Assembly: GCF_043641665.1 (NCBI RefSeq)
Contig: NC_092186.1
Coordinates: 15,308,001 to 15,372,000, forward strand
Length of the DNA stretch: 64,000 nucleotides
Origin: Enoplosus armatus
Taxonomy: Eukaryota > Chordata > Actinopteri > Centrarchiformes > Enoplosidae
Direction of reading: 5' to 3'
The position numbers were made by a program, and so were the translations under genes. The notes under the pieces were generated by a model. The model was not told where the DNA came from and ran no database searches. It worked only from the letters and a program-made list of their open reading frames with translations. This document shows, one piece after another, positions 1 through 14,727 of the stretch. The stretch's first letter is position 1, and the number at the start of each line of letters is the position of its first letter.

Positions 1-605
1 GAAGCACCCAAATTCACACCTTCACAGCTCCTACATTGTTCCCCCTGTTGGTAGATTTCCTCTGGGTGTCTTTCTGCTCCAAGTCTGTTAACACGGCAGC
101 CCTCGAAGCCCCACATGGAGAATCCCCTGAGCTACTGTACAAAGCCACATTTTTCTTCCCACAAAAGTAGGACAGGCCTCAGCATCTTTGTTCCTGGGAG
201 CAGAGGGCTGTGCAGAAGAATGGGTAGCCCATCCATCTCTCTCGCCCAGCCCATTCATAATAGTCATTCTCCAACTGGGAATTAATTTGCTCCAGAAACC
301 AGGCGTCTCAGCACCGGAGAGGAGAGAGCATGTGTTTGGTCCTCTGGGGAGATGTGAGCTATCATGGATAAGAGCTGTTGATAAACAAATATGCACTTCA
401 CCGTGGCAGATGTGAGCAGGATTTTCACCTAGATATTTAAAGGGACTGCCCAGTGATGAGTAAATTTACAAAATACAGACTGTGCTGTACGTCTGTTACT
501 CTACATCAGACACTAATTTAACTGAAAAAGATAATCCAGCTAATCCTGTTTCTTCTTGAACTATACTTTTATGCTACTTCCACTACTCCTAACAGCAATA
601 ATAAA

Positions 606-725
606 AAAATATTAGCGATTAATCTGCCTGTTATTTTCTAGTTTAATCGATTAAAGATTTAGTCAATAAAATGTCAGAATATTGTGAAAAAAAGTAATTC
701 ACAATTTCCCAGAACCCAAGGTGAA
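606..725 (+). repeat. ATTAATCGATTA-type repeat, fragment 1
   Basis: Contains attagcgattaatctgcc, tttaatcgattaaag and cccagaacccaaggtga. The same order appears at 9185-9505 and 40405-40735. It abuts directly a copy of a second repeat family (728-1085). Confidence 0.6.
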
Positions 726-727
726 GT

Positions 728-1085
728 ACAATGTACAGACATTCATGGTCCCCAGAGGATGAATCACACTGTGGCCCCCCTCAAACAAAACTCAAAATTG
801 AGTCAACTAAGGTACAGTTCATCATATATTCAGCGTTTTAATATAGGTCCTACCAAAAGCTTCAGGCTGCGATGTTCTTAGTATCAAAAACATTTTGCCA
901 CATAACAGCTTCCATGATCTGTTTGTTACTGCCACTGCCACATGTGCAACGTCTGAAGTTGTTAAAAATTATACCTGATAACCATCAGCATTTTAGCATT
1001 GTCATCATGAGCATGTTCGTATGCTGATGTTAATGTGTAGCTCATAGCACCACTGTGCCTAAGCATGGCTGTAGACTCCTAGTTT
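728..1085 (-). repeat. gctaacatgc-type dispersed repeat, copy 1 (interrupted)
   Basis: tgtacagacattcatggtcc ccagaggatgaat at the left, then a less similar middle, then agcattgtcatcatgagcat and ctgtgcctaagcatggctgt at the right. The opposite orientation of the same landmarks is seen at 16493-16895. Confidence 0.55.
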
Positions 1086-3101
1086 CGATCATACTCCAGC
1101 ACCGATGCGGACATTGGACTTGCACGCACTTCAATACATACTACAATGGGGAGTATGCATACGGAGACATGTTCCACACATGTATTACAAAACATGATGG
1201 CGACCTCCTGACCGCAAGAAGAAGAGCTCCTTTGTTTGTTGTATTTGACTGAACATGAAAAAGTAAACAAAAGAAAGCTGTGTATGACCGCTTAACAAGA
1301 ATAGGACCAAGGATGGCGAATATTTTCTCTAATAATCGACTTATTGATTTATGGACTAATCATTTAAGCTCTAAATGAAAATATTTAGAAGGGTTATTGG
1401 AAGATTGAAAGCTTATTGAATCACATTCATAAAAATCTCAAATTCACATCATTTTCTGCTGTCTAATCACTCCCATTTTGGAGATATGACTCAATTCTGA
1501 GTTAATTTTTCAAAGCTCATACAGTTAAGACAGTTTAAACTAACAGATACACTCATGAATGTTATATTTGGCTCTCTCTTTGTGCTTTTGAGGATACAGA
1601 AGCTACAGTAAACTCAGAATGGATGGTGAGGACAGATTCACACATTAGAAGTGAGGTACATCCAGAGGCTGTTCTTACATGAGGAACACATGAAACACTG
1701 CTCTCGTCTTCATCATGGCTCACTCTCATCACTGTTTCGCAGGGAGAATCTGTTTTCGTGCCCCAAGCAAGAGATACTCATCTTTTGATTTGCCGACTCC
1801 CGACATCCTGCCTCTGGATTTGAACCTAGCAATTCTATCTTCACCCGCAGGCCCGCACAATAGCTCTGCCTCTCTGAGCAAGTGATCTTGTCAGATAATT
1901 GCAGGAGAACACTCCGCAAAAACCAAGGTCTGCATATTATCACAGCAATTAGTGTGTACCCACAAATACCAATTACCTCCCTCTCATGATCACCACTAAT
2001 GACAATTTCAACACTCTCCATCACAGCCCTGTACTTACAATTTAGCGCTACCCGGCAGTTTACAGCAGGGAAAAGCAAGCTGTTTGCAGAGAAGTCAGAA
2101 TAATGAAATGTAAACTGAAGCTGCTCTAATTTCCCTTAAATTAATTTCAAGAGCTTTTTGTCACATGAACCAATAATTTGTCTTGCGTAGGGCTGGGGAG
2201 GAAATAGGAATCTTTGATGTTGTTTGTACACGCTGATTGACGGATGACGGATGTGGAGGATGATGATACTGTAGCTGGAAATTTTGGCAACTTAGTGTTT
2301 TGAGGTGGATGGATTTACAGCAGTTGTTCCTCTAAGTGAGGTAAAGGAGGCAAGAGGAAAGGTCAAATTACACCACTTTCCTTCAGTTGTTCACTAAGTG
2401 CAGGTAAAATCCAAAAGTGCATTTCGGAGTCTACGCATCATAACTTTCTGTATGAGTTTGTCTGTTGGAAGCAAGTGAGAGGGAATCGCGTTGCATTTCT
2501 ATAAATACCTATGAGACAGCTAATGAATTCCCTGGCAGAAGTTGAGGGCAGGGCTGCAGAGCCGAGCACAGAGAGGAGCTGGGTGTACAGATGGGATGTA
2601 TGCAGAGTTCAAGGGTACACCAGCTGAGAGGTCTGAAGGCAGGCAGGTTTCATTAGCAGAGCAGGACCGACTCCTTGCCTGGAGCAGCCCCACAGGCCTA
2701 AATCTGACTCTAACTGCATGTGCATCTCAGTTCATGCCTGAATGTGTGCAGGTAGAAGCTTACAGGATGTGTTTGCATTTTCCAGATGCACATAAAATAC
2801 CTGCCTGCTAATGTGTGCATGTGTGCATCTGTATGCCCTTGAGCATGCAGGCATGTTCACACAAGTGTATGTAATGAGGCAAGGCACGGATGTGTGATTC
2901 ATATTTCTCCACATGACAGGAGCTGTAGCAGTGTGCCAGGGAAGAGGTCGAAGGCCCTGCTCCCCCCTGACTTCTCTCCATACATGCAGGGAACGAACAA
3001 GGCTTCTTGGCAGCCAAGTGAACGATGAAACAACGTGTTCATATGATGATGCAAGCATGAAATCTTGCATGGGTTCTCTCCTGAGGTCAATTTACCAACC
3101 T

Positions 3102-3162
<61 letters not shown>

Positions 3163-6100
3163 AAGTTTGTTAGTTAGTTAATGCTTTGTTTATAGAGGAA
3201 GTGTCATTGAGATCAAGTTGTCTTTTTTCAAGACAGAGCTGAAAACAAATGATTTACAGTACAGTACAATAGTCACACAAACCATTCTTCCCTATGGTCA
3301 GCTCTGGTTAGTTTGGAACAGCCCTAAACAATTTTAAAATATATTGGAATTGGAAATGTAAGGCAAGGTCATATATTGTTTCTTTGCAGACACCTTTTGA
3401 GTCACATTGGTGTTGAAGAGTAAAAAAAGGGTACTGGACTGGCCCTCTCCTACTGGGTGGTCTTTGGTGTCAAGTGATATCAAAATACAGGAATCTTTAG
3501 TAGAGAGTTACATCAACTGGCCCCAAAGACCAGCCAACAGGTGAGAGACACTTTTCAACAGCAGGTGTCAATCTTACAAATTAGGCTTTTTTTTACTCTC
3601 TACATTACATGTGTACACTGTTAGGGATTAGGGATATGCATAAAGAATAGTGTCCTGGAGAAGAAGTGTTTTATGTACGTCAGGTTTTCATTTTGATGGA
3701 CTTGCGTTCTCAAAGTTAGGGATAAACGATTTCATGATGATAACTCAAAATAATTGGTTTTCTTTTTCTGCAAAACTCTTCTGTGAAAAAAACTAAGTGA
3801 AGTTATTTGACCTGATGTAATTAGCTATATATCTAATTTCCAGAGTCTCGAGAACCACACAGGCATGAAAACCAAGATCGTAGCTGTATCTTTAAGACCT
3901 GATCAACCCAAACTCATACTGCCAAACTTTACACCTGACCTGAGCCTGACCCAACCTGATATGCAAGTTAGAATGACATTGTTATTATTAAGAAATAGCT
4001 AGCTTTACAGGCAAAGTTGTTATCACCACTTGACGAATTCTGAGCGAAATATGCACTTAGCTGCTGGACTATGAGGACAGACATTTCACTCATTGGAGAA
4101 TGAGTGAGGGATATGAAGAGGGACTGTATTTTCAGTGGGAACAGCCACCTTGAAGGAGATAAACAAATATTTCAATATGATGTGACATTTTAGTTATTTG
4201 GGAACACGACAGAGTATGTATATTGAGGATGCCGGAGACAGGAAGACAGCAATGTAGACATAACAGCAAAACAAAGGAACATCTCACTTTGTGTCCCTGT
4301 TTATAAAGATACCTATTCATTTCTACAACCCTCACCTCTGGTGGCAAAATGAACATTGTTCCATTGTATCCTCCAATTCATTCCTCTCTCAGCGTAATCC
4401 ATCACTGACAGAGGCAATGAGAGCGGTGGGTGTTTCTGTGTGTTGGTGACAGAGTCTGTATCCGAGGAAAGAGGCCTGTGCGTCAGCTAGAAGCTTACTG
4501 GCTATGGGAACGTTGAGTTCAAGTAATATAGATACCAGAGTTTGTTGCTATTTTGGGCTGTTCAAGCTTTCTATCTGTGTGGTATGTTTGTGTCAGATCA
4601 TCACACTCTCTTAGAGAAAGTGATTAGATCAATCCATGCCTCTTACCCCTATGTGACAGTATGTAGACATTGTGAAAAAATTCAGAGATATCATATATAA
4701 AGTAAATAAAGTCCAACCTGGGTACCTCAGTTTCTCAGTCATCACAATTGACCTTATTTCCTCTGGGACCATTTTGTCTAGACTGGTCTGAAATTTTGTA
4801 AAGTGAGCAAGATGTCTTCAAATGCAAGTAGGCAATGTCCTGCAAGCATCAAAAGTAAAGAGTAATATGTTTTCCCTCTGCAAAACAGTTACGTTAAGAT
4901 GCCATAAAAAGACAGAGGCAGCAGTCCGTCAGTGAAATAGCACAGTAGGAAGGACGTTGGGTCTGTACATATTTGTGCTACATTTATCCTTTGGTGCTTC
5001 GATGCAATGCCATAGCTGATGTGCGCCTCCGTAAAAATGTCGGGGCTATGACGGCTTCAGAGATACCACATGGAGACAACAAGAGCTTCTGATGTCGTTG
5101 GAGGTTGTTCAGAGTGAATACAACATGAAGCAAGTAGAATAAAAGGCTCAGTTATCTTTTCCTTTTCTGAAACAAACAATCTAGAAAAGCTTTTTCCACT
5201 GCAAATCTTCTGCTCCCCTCAATCACCACTCTCTGTCGCAGTCAATGAAACAACGTAAACACAATGACTGCATGGAAGACATTCTATTCAGTTATGAAAC
5301 AAGGCGGACCTTCGTCGCTCGTATCACAAAGTGAATGAAACAATGTAAACACAGTTACTGTGTAATTTGAGCATGATACGACTCAATCATGTACAATACA
5401 TTGGTAAAGTGTTGCTATCAATGGGTAAAACCCTATGCCACAGGTGTCTATGTCAGGACACCTTGCATCAAGTATGAATCCAGCTTTACTCTCACAAATG
5501 ACCCCAACTCGTTCCAACAATTCTGATGCTAGTGACGTTGTAATGCTTAAATAATGACGACAAACAACAGGAAACGTGCAGGAACCTGTGCCGAGGTGTA
5601 CAGATCAATCCAAATTTAAAGGAAATTATAGTACACTGTCATCAACGAAAGGGTATTGCCTCAATCTAATGCACACATTCCCATCTGGGAGATTCCCAGT
5701 ACAACCACTGTCCTCTGCTGTTGGTCAGTTCTACTGGACCAGATGGGAGTTAAGCGCCTCGTTCAGGTTCACCTTGATGGGAGTGTTTTTACAGCTGGGG
5801 AGAACTTTACTTTGGCCTTATTCATTACTTTTCCAAGCCAATCAAGAGGTTAGAACCAGTGACTTTCCAATGAAAAAAAATGTCCTCTATCAGCAGAAAG
5901 AGAAGCAGATGTCAAAGTACCAAGATGCTCCATTAAGTTGAGTTAAAGGTGGCCCAAAGTGTTTGGGATTTCTGTGAGATTACTAAATAAAGAAAATCAT
6001 AACAAAGTGATCTTGATAACAAAATATTTGCTTCGGCCAATTTACTCAGGTGGCTATTACTGCTACCATAAAATTCGGATATTATAATCTTATTAATACA

Positions 6101-9100
6101 TTAGGAGACAATAAACATGTTCATGGGAAACAAAAAGGAGATGAAGTGATATAATAAGACAAATCAAGCATGCACAAAATGTACACAAGGTACATACAGC
6201 ACCATAACCACAGGAGGGAGAGAGAGAGATGGAGCAGGTGGAGGTGGAGACGGTGTTGATATGGATCTTAATAGTGAGGTAAATGCAGCCAAACGCACAC
6301 TTAAATGTCTTCAGAAAAGAAAAGCTCAGTTGCAGTCTGTAGTGATTTTATAGTTCATTGACGGTCGAGTTCAAAGTCAAGTTTGATGAACGCAAACCAC
6401 ATCTGTCCAATATTCGTTACAGTAATCAGATATTGTGTTCATTAATGATAGCCTAATTGCTTTACTTTTGTTTCTAATAATCAGGTTTTAGTAATATACA
6501 AACCACTACAACCTTCCTTGTGGCTGCTGTAAATCCCATCTGTGCTGTGTTTACGCCTCCAGTAGCAAATAGCGTGACCTCAGTAAATCCAGCGAAATAC
6601 ATAACCATCCTCTGTTCACATGTCTCCTCCTATTATTTGCGAGACCCTCCCTTAAATGGATGTGCGATGAGGAGCGAGGCGCACCAGGCAGACACTCGCA
6701 CAAATGACACGCCAACTCCAGCCTGGTGCATCTGCTTGATAAATACTCTGCATGCATCAAAAGCCGCAGTAAATCTGGCCCATAGTGTTTAATCCTGTTA
6801 ACTTTCACATTTAAAGTGGTCTGCATCATTTGGTAGAACACACACACTCCTTCTCTGTTTTACTGAGATGTTAATTTGTTGTTTCATTCTTCACTTTATT
6901 GTGGCATTAAAACCAGGAGGATGTTCCAGTTAATTCAAAATTTTAATAACACATTTCCTGATTTTGTTATTCACCCAAAAGCGCCCCCACAATCACCAAC
7001 ATTTTAGTGGAATTTAATATTTAGCTAACGTATCCTTGGGGATATTGGAATTGATATTGATTAGAGTTTACTTTATGAAATGCCTGTAACAGTCATCCAA
7101 TTTTTTAACACCCGAGATGAGTTAACCTGCATGAAGTTTGGTCAAATGCAGTCTTTTAAGACATAGTACAGGGGCGCTGTACTGTACGTTGACCCCTGTA
7201 CAGGACTTGTCATGACTCCTTAGATATTCACATTGCTGTGTTATGAAGGTTTATAGCCAAATGTTCATTTTCATACCATACAGACTTTAAAGTCACGGTG
7301 AAACAGAAGTTACAGTGTCTTAAGCTTCCATAATGTGACATATTTTGTCATGAAATGGAATATGTTTGGAAATGTAAACAAGGTTTTTGCCGTTTGAGAT
7401 CCAAATACACACCTCTGACCCATGATATTGCCCTGCTAGCTACTATGACCAACCTAATAGTCAGGAATGGTTTTATAAGATGGGAATGATTAGCTAGTTG
7501 TCCCCAATCACATTAGATTGATATATTATCTATACGATCCTGAGTTCAAGATGAGTAAAACAAATATTTCAAAGTTAAATAGGAAAGTGATTATTATATA
7601 TTATATTATATTTTTGACATTTATTTATATACCAATAGATAAATGGACAATTAACCTTGATTGTACTGTCTTTAACCATTAGTTAGCTTACTCATAAATG
7701 TATGCTAACATTACGAACATAAATGTTAACTTAAGCAAAATTCTGCAGAGTGTCAAACAAACCTGTAGGATTTAGAATTAAGGAATGCAGCCAATGTTAC
7801 ACAGATCAAAATCAAACTGTCCAAAAACTGTAGATTCTAACATTTCCTTAAACAACAGGAGAGCTGCTCCTGGAAAGTAGCTGCCTGCTGTTTCAGCTCT
7901 CATTAATGCCCCGCAGTGTAAGAAAGTGACGTGGCTCAATCATGTAGACCAGGGAAAAAACGCACTAATGCACATGATTGGCTGCACTGTGTTAAAGCCT
8001 CTAGATGCTGGTGAATAGATGGAAATAAAATTTCAATAAAGATAAAAAAAAATCACGATCCACTTCTATTTCTGGTCTGCTGAAAACTCAACTGTGACCT
8101 TTGACTATCATCATATCATAATGTGTAGTCATTAAAATACTGTATCACAGGGTTATTTTTGAAAATATATCAAATGTATTTTTGAAATTGAATGTAAGGA
8201 AGCAAAGCAAGATTGACTCAAGTTCATTTGGAGTTGAGTCCTTACTACAAAAGATTTATCTTGCGCCAGCTTACAAATGATAAGCGAGCTGTTGAGATAA
8301 CAGTTGCATGTTCGTGGTACTTAAAGCATACCAGCAGCCAGTGGAGTATTTTCTCAGGCACTGTTGTTTTGTTTCCAGCTAGCTCAGCTAGAGAGGAATC
8401 TATACAGTCCGATGAAAAGGTCATAGAAAAGACTTCGGCTCAATTGGGTGCAGTCAGGCAGAGAAACATGGTTCTGCTGAATAAATTCAAAATGACTTTC
8501 CTAAACTGACTGTACAACTACTCTAAAGTGGTCTTTAACCTCAGCCACTGCATCTCACGGAGGGAGATTTTTAAAATTTTCATCCACAACCTCATTTTAA
8601 AGTAAAAGCACATCATCATGTAGTGGTGCTGCTGAAAATAGAAAAATGCTTCAAATAAGAGAGAAATCTGGCCGTCTCGTATCACATCATTGTCATATTA
8701 ACTCGTGAAGAGACATTTCCAACCTTGAGAAAGACCACTCAAGAGCGTAACCTTTCTACTTTACAACATTTCTCTATACCTGCTCCTCTCCCTCACCTTA
8801 CCCCACCTCAAGAATGCTATCACATCAATTAAAGGCTATCCTCCAGCTATCATATACCCCAGGGTAGTTAGACAGGCTGCCACAGAAAAGGTCAGTCACA
8901 GCTTTAACAATGGTGCAGAGAGAAATAAAGACACAGAGAAGATAGATGAGTGTTGTTGTTGTTGGGAATGACAGGCGGGACTGACAGAAACAACAACAGG
9001 TCAGACCACTACTTATTTATGCCTTTACAAAACTAGACTTGTTTTTTTCTACCTTGTACCTTTCAGGGATTATAGCACAAACTGGACAAATTCCTTTCAA

Positions 9101-9184
9101 ACTGCTTTAAGTAAAGTTAAATATGGACAACTTAAACTTGATTTAACGCATTTTTGGTTTGGATGAAGTTTTGGGCTAAATATG
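1086..9184. other. Non-coding stretch, no gene seen
   Basis: AT-rich sequence with one TG microsatellite. Open frames here are short and without recognisable domains. A perfect 9-bp inverted pair occurs at 6681-6689/6721-6729 and another at 7166-7174/7193-7201; neither has a known function. Confidence 0.7.
3106..3161. repeat. (TG)28 microsatellite
   Basis: Uninterrupted 56-bp TG run. Confidence 0.98.
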
Positions 9185-9505
9185 AAAAACAACAATGTAA
9201 TTAATTGTCATAGAAAACAATTATTTTCACTATTGATTAATCTGTCCAATAAATTGATTAATTGTTGTCCAACCAACAGAACAAAAGATATTAAGTTTAC
9301 TATAAAAGAAAACCAGCAAATATTAACATTTGAGGAGCCAGAACCAGTGAATCTTGCCAATTTTCCTTAGAGACTAAGACTAAGAGTCTACAGAGACCGG
9401 CTAACTGACACTGTCACCCATCCATGCTGCTAGCATGGCTAAAATAACGGGTATCAAAATTGTAGATCGAATTATCAATTAATTGACTAATCATTTCAAC
9501 TCTTG
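9185..9505 (+). repeat. ATTAATCGATTA-type repeat, fragment 2
   Basis: Shows gattaattgttgtccaacc, an agatattaagtttac-tataa block, a gaggagccagaaccagtgaat block and, at the end, ttgactaatcatttcaact. These are the internal landmarks of a well-known percomorph repeat. Confidence 0.6.
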
Positions 9506-12500
9506 TTGCATAATATTAGACAGAGTTGAAGGGAATTTATTTACTTCTCTGCCACCCTGACACCCTTCCTTTCACCTGCATCATTTCTAAGTAAAAAGCG
9601 TCTCCTCTCTCATTTTTTGTGCACAGATCCTGTAACTTCTATTTGAAGTCCTACAGATTTAATAAATCCAACCCATCCTTCTAATGACAAAATCCATATT
9701 GCTCTTTATATTCATGACAGACAAAAGTTAATGTCTATTGTAAATTCAAATGAGCAACTCAGAGGTATCGAGAAAGACGTGCATAATATAAGTTAAAAAA
9801 ATCAGCAGGTTCCAGCTCCATCAATCCTGTTAGAGCGTTATTATATAGCATCAGCTTTTCTGTTAATGCAAGTCAGTCTGTTGTGCACAACACAGGATGT
9901 GTTCATGCTTTGAAGAGCGAGATAATGCGTGGTGTTTTCACTGGGCTGTTGGCAGCCTCTTTTATGGCTTTAACTCCAATAACAGACTGTAAGAGAAAAA
10001 TCATATATTGGAACTATCAGAGAGGAGATGGTTGCCTCTTCACAGCATGTTCATTATTACAGTTTGTTCCTCTCTGCATTCATTTGCTGCACAAAGTTTT
10101 CAAAAGGCAGCCAGACAGAGCGGAGATGGAAACTCTCCAGTCTGGCAGAGGGTAAGAGATGGTAACAAACTAAGCTGTATGACATGATTACATGTGCCTC
10201 ACAGCCCCTTGTGTAATCAGCACCGCTGCCCACATCTAATCTTGTGTGAAGAGCAGCCTCCCCACCCCACCACACCCCCGACACACACATGCACACACAC
10301 ACAGCCCATTCTAGATGACCAGTAAAGAAATTGTCCTTTGATGATGAACTCCTCAGCGTGGTGATTTGCATGAGGAAAGCTACAACGGCAGCGTCCGTCC
10401 CTCATCAGAAATAACAGCTTGAGTCTACTTGAGTGACCCCACATGAGAAAATCATCATACTAAATGTCTTTTCTGCATTGATGAAGGCAGCTCTTTACAC
10501 TGATTGGTGGGTCATATGATGTGTCTAGTCTGTTATTATCGGAAGTGTTTCGTTGATGTTTAAGGGTCTGAAAGCCGGATCAGGCAGGTCTCATGACTGC
10601 GGTTGATGAAGTAATGGAACAACAACTCGCTGACAAACAATAAAAAAAACTGAAAAGAGGCTGCTTTGAGCTTCAGTTTTAAAAATAGGAACCTAAATTG
10701 GCCACACACCTGGAAGCTATTGTGAAATCTGAGATCTCCCGATCGATGGCCGGGCACAAAGCCAGGCTTTGCTCTAAACTTGTGGATGTTGTGCTGAGGA
10801 ATCCCCGCCTTGTGTCCTCAGTGAGTATCTGTTTCCATGCAGAAGACATCCGTCTCACTCTGATATCATTTATGCAAGCACCCAATAATTACTGATTACC
10901 CAGTGGACTCAAGCGTTTGGTTAAGGGACATCCTTGGACTGAAAATAACAATGCCTCTCCTCTCATGTTCCTCCTCTGTTTTAGCGACCGCAGAGAAAGG
11001 AATAGCAAGTTGATGCCCTTTGTGCAAGACTATGAAGCGGCTCAATGGGACAGCATATCAATGATATCAAGAACTCTGTAGATTTTACTGTACAAGCCCA
11101 TCACCCCAGCATAATCTGGCATGGAAGAGCGTCTGTTGAAGTGGGACTGTATGTGTGTTTGCCAAAGGGTGAGGTCATAACAGATTAGCCTAATTACATG
11201 TGATGCTAATGGGCTGCCTTGCGCTAATTCATTGTTTGATGATGAATGAAACTAGCGCTATCTTGGCTTGCTGGTGTGACTGGCTGCTGCTTAGTTTTAA
11301 AAGGAGTAAACGTCAGAGAGAAATGTCTCGAGGGAAAAGAGAAAAAGGCACACAGCATCTAAATCTGCTTTAAAAGCCATCAGGACAACAGCAAATGAAG
11401 CCCAGTGAGCCAGTGTGCAGAGAATTAGAAATATCTGACAATAAAGCTGCTGCCAGTATCTCACCTTGCACAGCTACTCTGCATGAATGGTCTCCCGAAA
11501 ATCTCTTTTTGTGATGTTCGGCTTAGTACTAGCAGTCATATCGGGACATCAGTCTTCTTCTGATAAAGGGCTCAGGGGGGAAATCCAGCCTGGTCTGAGT
11601 TTTGCCAAAGATAGATGACGTAACACTGGCACTGCTTTTTGATGCCTCCTTTACTTGCAATAAATGGCATTAGGCCACAGTGACCCTTGATCTGAGTTTG
11701 ATTTACTGTCACACATCTCAAAAGGGATTACTGCTGATTTTAAGTAAAGACCTTTAAAACATTTAATCTGGCAAGTGAGATACCAAGACTGAACAGAGAC
11801 ACGTCACCTCTACACTTTGGCTATGTCGTGTATTGAAAGTGTGGCGACCCTGTGTGTTAGTCAGTGATGCCTTGCCAGTTAGATGGCATCCTGCCTCGGT
11901 TGAGATCAATGGTACTGTGAGGGTCTCATTTGTCTTCTGACAAATTCCTTGTGATTGTGGTGGACGGGTAATGAGCTACCCGAGGGCGTCGTTCTCTCCT
12001 TCTGTCTTTGTCACAATTTCTCTTTATCACACGCGCAGGTGCACCAACACTAATCTGTACACCTCCTCACCCTCAAAACGCACACACACACATACTCAAA
12101 CATACACACAGATATATTGAAAGAGAAGAAATTCTTGCCCATTGTAAAGCATTCTCACAATAGAGAACCATCTATAACAGCTGGCAGTTCCCATTTAAGG
12201 CACACTCTTTTCTATGGGTCATACTTCAGTTTGATAGATTTGTACTATTACAATCTGATGATCACAATAGAGCCATTAGATGGTTGACTGCACCCTTTCT
12301 TAAAACAAAATGACTTTGCATGGCTTGCAGGTACAGTGTCATCATATGAAAGTCCGCAAATTCATTCAGTTCTTTGTGTCCATAGAAACAAGCTGAAAGT
12401 GCAAGCAGCTCTTTTCCACTATGAAGAGGATGTGAGGTCATTCACTTCACTCAGTTCAACATTTCACATTGGCTGAACTCGCTGAACTTGTACAGTAAAT

Positions 12501-12978
12501 GCTTTTAAAACATTAGCAACCACAAATGATCTGCTAAGTGCACACTGGCTGCTTAATGGTCCCTCTGGATGTGCCTTTACATTAAGTTTGCGTAACGTTG
12601 AAGGCTTTGGCGTCTTCTTGAAACTTAATAATTATAAACTTAGTAATTATAACTCCTCAAACTTTCTAAGCAGATGGACAGCAGCGTTGCTCCTCTCTGA
12701 ATTAGGGAGATATTTTACTGTAAAGATCTTCCATGAAGCCTCATGTTCAGTGTATTCAGCTCAGTCCAAATCCAGAGATAAACTGAGTATATTACTGTAT
12801 ATGTAAATGAATTCACAGTCACTGCCAGCCCACATGACTCATTTTATTGCTCAAACATAAAGCACTGCTAAAAACAAACCTTGTCTGACAGCGGCTTTCA
12901 AAAACCTGTAATTCATCACCTTATTGAAGTCAAAAGGGCAGCTTTTTATTTTTTTTCCTTTGGTGGAAATTAGTTCTA

Positions 12979-13029
<51 letters not shown>
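12979..13029. repeat. (TC)6(TA)19 compound microsatellite
   Basis: TC run at 12979-12990 followed by an uninterrupted TA run to 13029. Confidence 0.97.
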
Positions 13030-13037
<8 letters not shown>

Positions 13038-14209
13038 CATGTATGTGTGTTCAAAATGGACAATGTATTTGTGTATGAAGAGAATTTGTGTTACAGAGAA
13101 AAATGCAAAGAAGACAAAACAATACCAAAAGTGAGATGGATAAGCTGATGCTGGCAGTCTGAGTTGTAATTCTGCCTCGTGTTTCTGAGGTTTACTTAAT
13201 AGCTTTTTAAAATGTTTGCTTAATCACTTGGATCTGTCTCTGCACTGGAGGTCCAAAAAGCTTCCTGGCTCAGTATTACTGATAACAGTATCGGCCCAAA
13301 TAGGCGCTGGTCCAGATAGTGTTTTTTAGACAAAATGCTTGGTACAAACTGTCAGTTCACTTTAGAGTAAAGTTACTTACAATGCAAAGAAATATGAACA
13401 ATTATGGAATCCATTTTGAAGCTGCAAAATTTTGTTTTTGTTATTTCGAGGAATTACAGAAAATAAAGCACATTAAGATGGAAGAAATCTTGCATTAGCT
13501 TTACTTTACTGTCATATCCTCAAGTATCCTCATCTTTTTCTGATGATATGTAAATGGCGGCATCTAAAAGAGCATTAATTTCCTCTCACAGCATGGGTGA
13601 GCATCCTCAAACAATAAGCCATTACTGGCAGCCTATCTTGTTTGCGCAGCAGGACCCTCGATCCATTCCAGTGAAGGAGCGGTGAACGAGAGGCAGGCTG
13701 GGTGACAGCAGGGAGGTGGGGTTGGGTGTCAGGGCCTTCAGAGAGGCAGTGTGACATAGAACTAATCAGGGTGGGGGTGGGCAAGTGTAACATCATTTCA
13801 GGGGACCTACACTTGACCTAGAATTTGCTCATTAATGCATAAACACTGAAAGCCTGACTCCTGCCTTTTATTCGTAATCACAGTTTCCTTCCATCATATG
13901 GATCAAATCCGACCATCTGTGATTGTGCCATACATCTTACTTGAAAACTTTTGCAGCCCTAATGGAGAGCACTGGAGGATGATTTTTGGATTGGTCTGTT
14001 GGCTTTTTAGGACTGTAATCAGTGAGCCACACGTACTGGCAAGCAGGAAATAACTAGCTCAGTGAAGAGGTTATCGATGGGATTTTGCTCAGAGCTGACT
14101 GGTCTGTAGGACAATGTGTAAAATAGGATCGGGTTAGAAATTGGTCATGATCAGCAGGCTGGGAGGCTGGTATGGTGCTGATGCTTGCACATAATGACCC
14201 ATCCCCTCT

Positions 14210-14234
14210 TCCTCCTCCTCCTCCTCCTCCTCCT
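14210..14234. repeat. (TCC)8 microsatellite
   Basis: Perfect run of the trinucleotide TCC. Confidence 0.95.
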
Positions 14235-14353
14235 CTCAACAATTCTCTATTCCTGCAGCTGCTGTTTTCAAAGGCTTTAATTGGCCAAAGTCACTCAAGG
14301 TAACAAGGGCCTCATGGGCCTGTGTCTGGGCAACATGATTACTGTGTGTGCCA

Positions 14354-14374
14354 GTGTGTGTGTGTGTGTGTGTG
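14354..14374. repeat. (GT)10 microsatellite
   Basis: Short perfect GT run. Confidence 0.95.
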
Positions 14375-14727
14375 CACGGGTTGGGTAAAGGTATCACCAC
14401 TGGAGCACTGAAGTCAACAAGGAGGACATGCAATTGCTTGTGGGGAAAAATGACTTTAAAAGGCCAACGTTTTGTTTTGATTAAAAATCAGTTTCACTGC
14501 CAAAATTGTGGAGAGAAAACTGATGTTGGGTAAAATCCTTGCCAGAATACACACAGTATGAAAATCTAATGTGGTCATTTGGGGAACTAGATGTCCATCC
14601 AGATGAAGCCTCACGGTAAAGAACATTATCTTTGACGACTGACAGTGGAAAAACAATTTTTGCTACGCTAGCAGCATTGCTCTATGGATGGCAACATCGG
14701 CCTGTCGATCGGTCGCGAACCTGTTTT

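Larger units (their letters stand above)
9506..14727. other. Non-coding stretch, no gene seen
   Basis: Apart from the microsatellites listed, I see no exon, RNA gene or complete mobile element. Some parts (about 9.9-12.0 kb) are less AT-rich and free of recognisable repeats, which could reflect conserved non-coding sequence; this needs a comparison. Confidence 0.65.

Noticed and set aside
5576..5941. 121-codon open frame on the + strand
   Set aside because: No recognised family and no supporting splice sites or neighbours.
7166..7201. Perfect 9-bp inverted repeat gtacagggg / cccctgtac
   Set aside because: Short stems of this size are expected by chance in 64 kb; no adjacent gene or conserved context.
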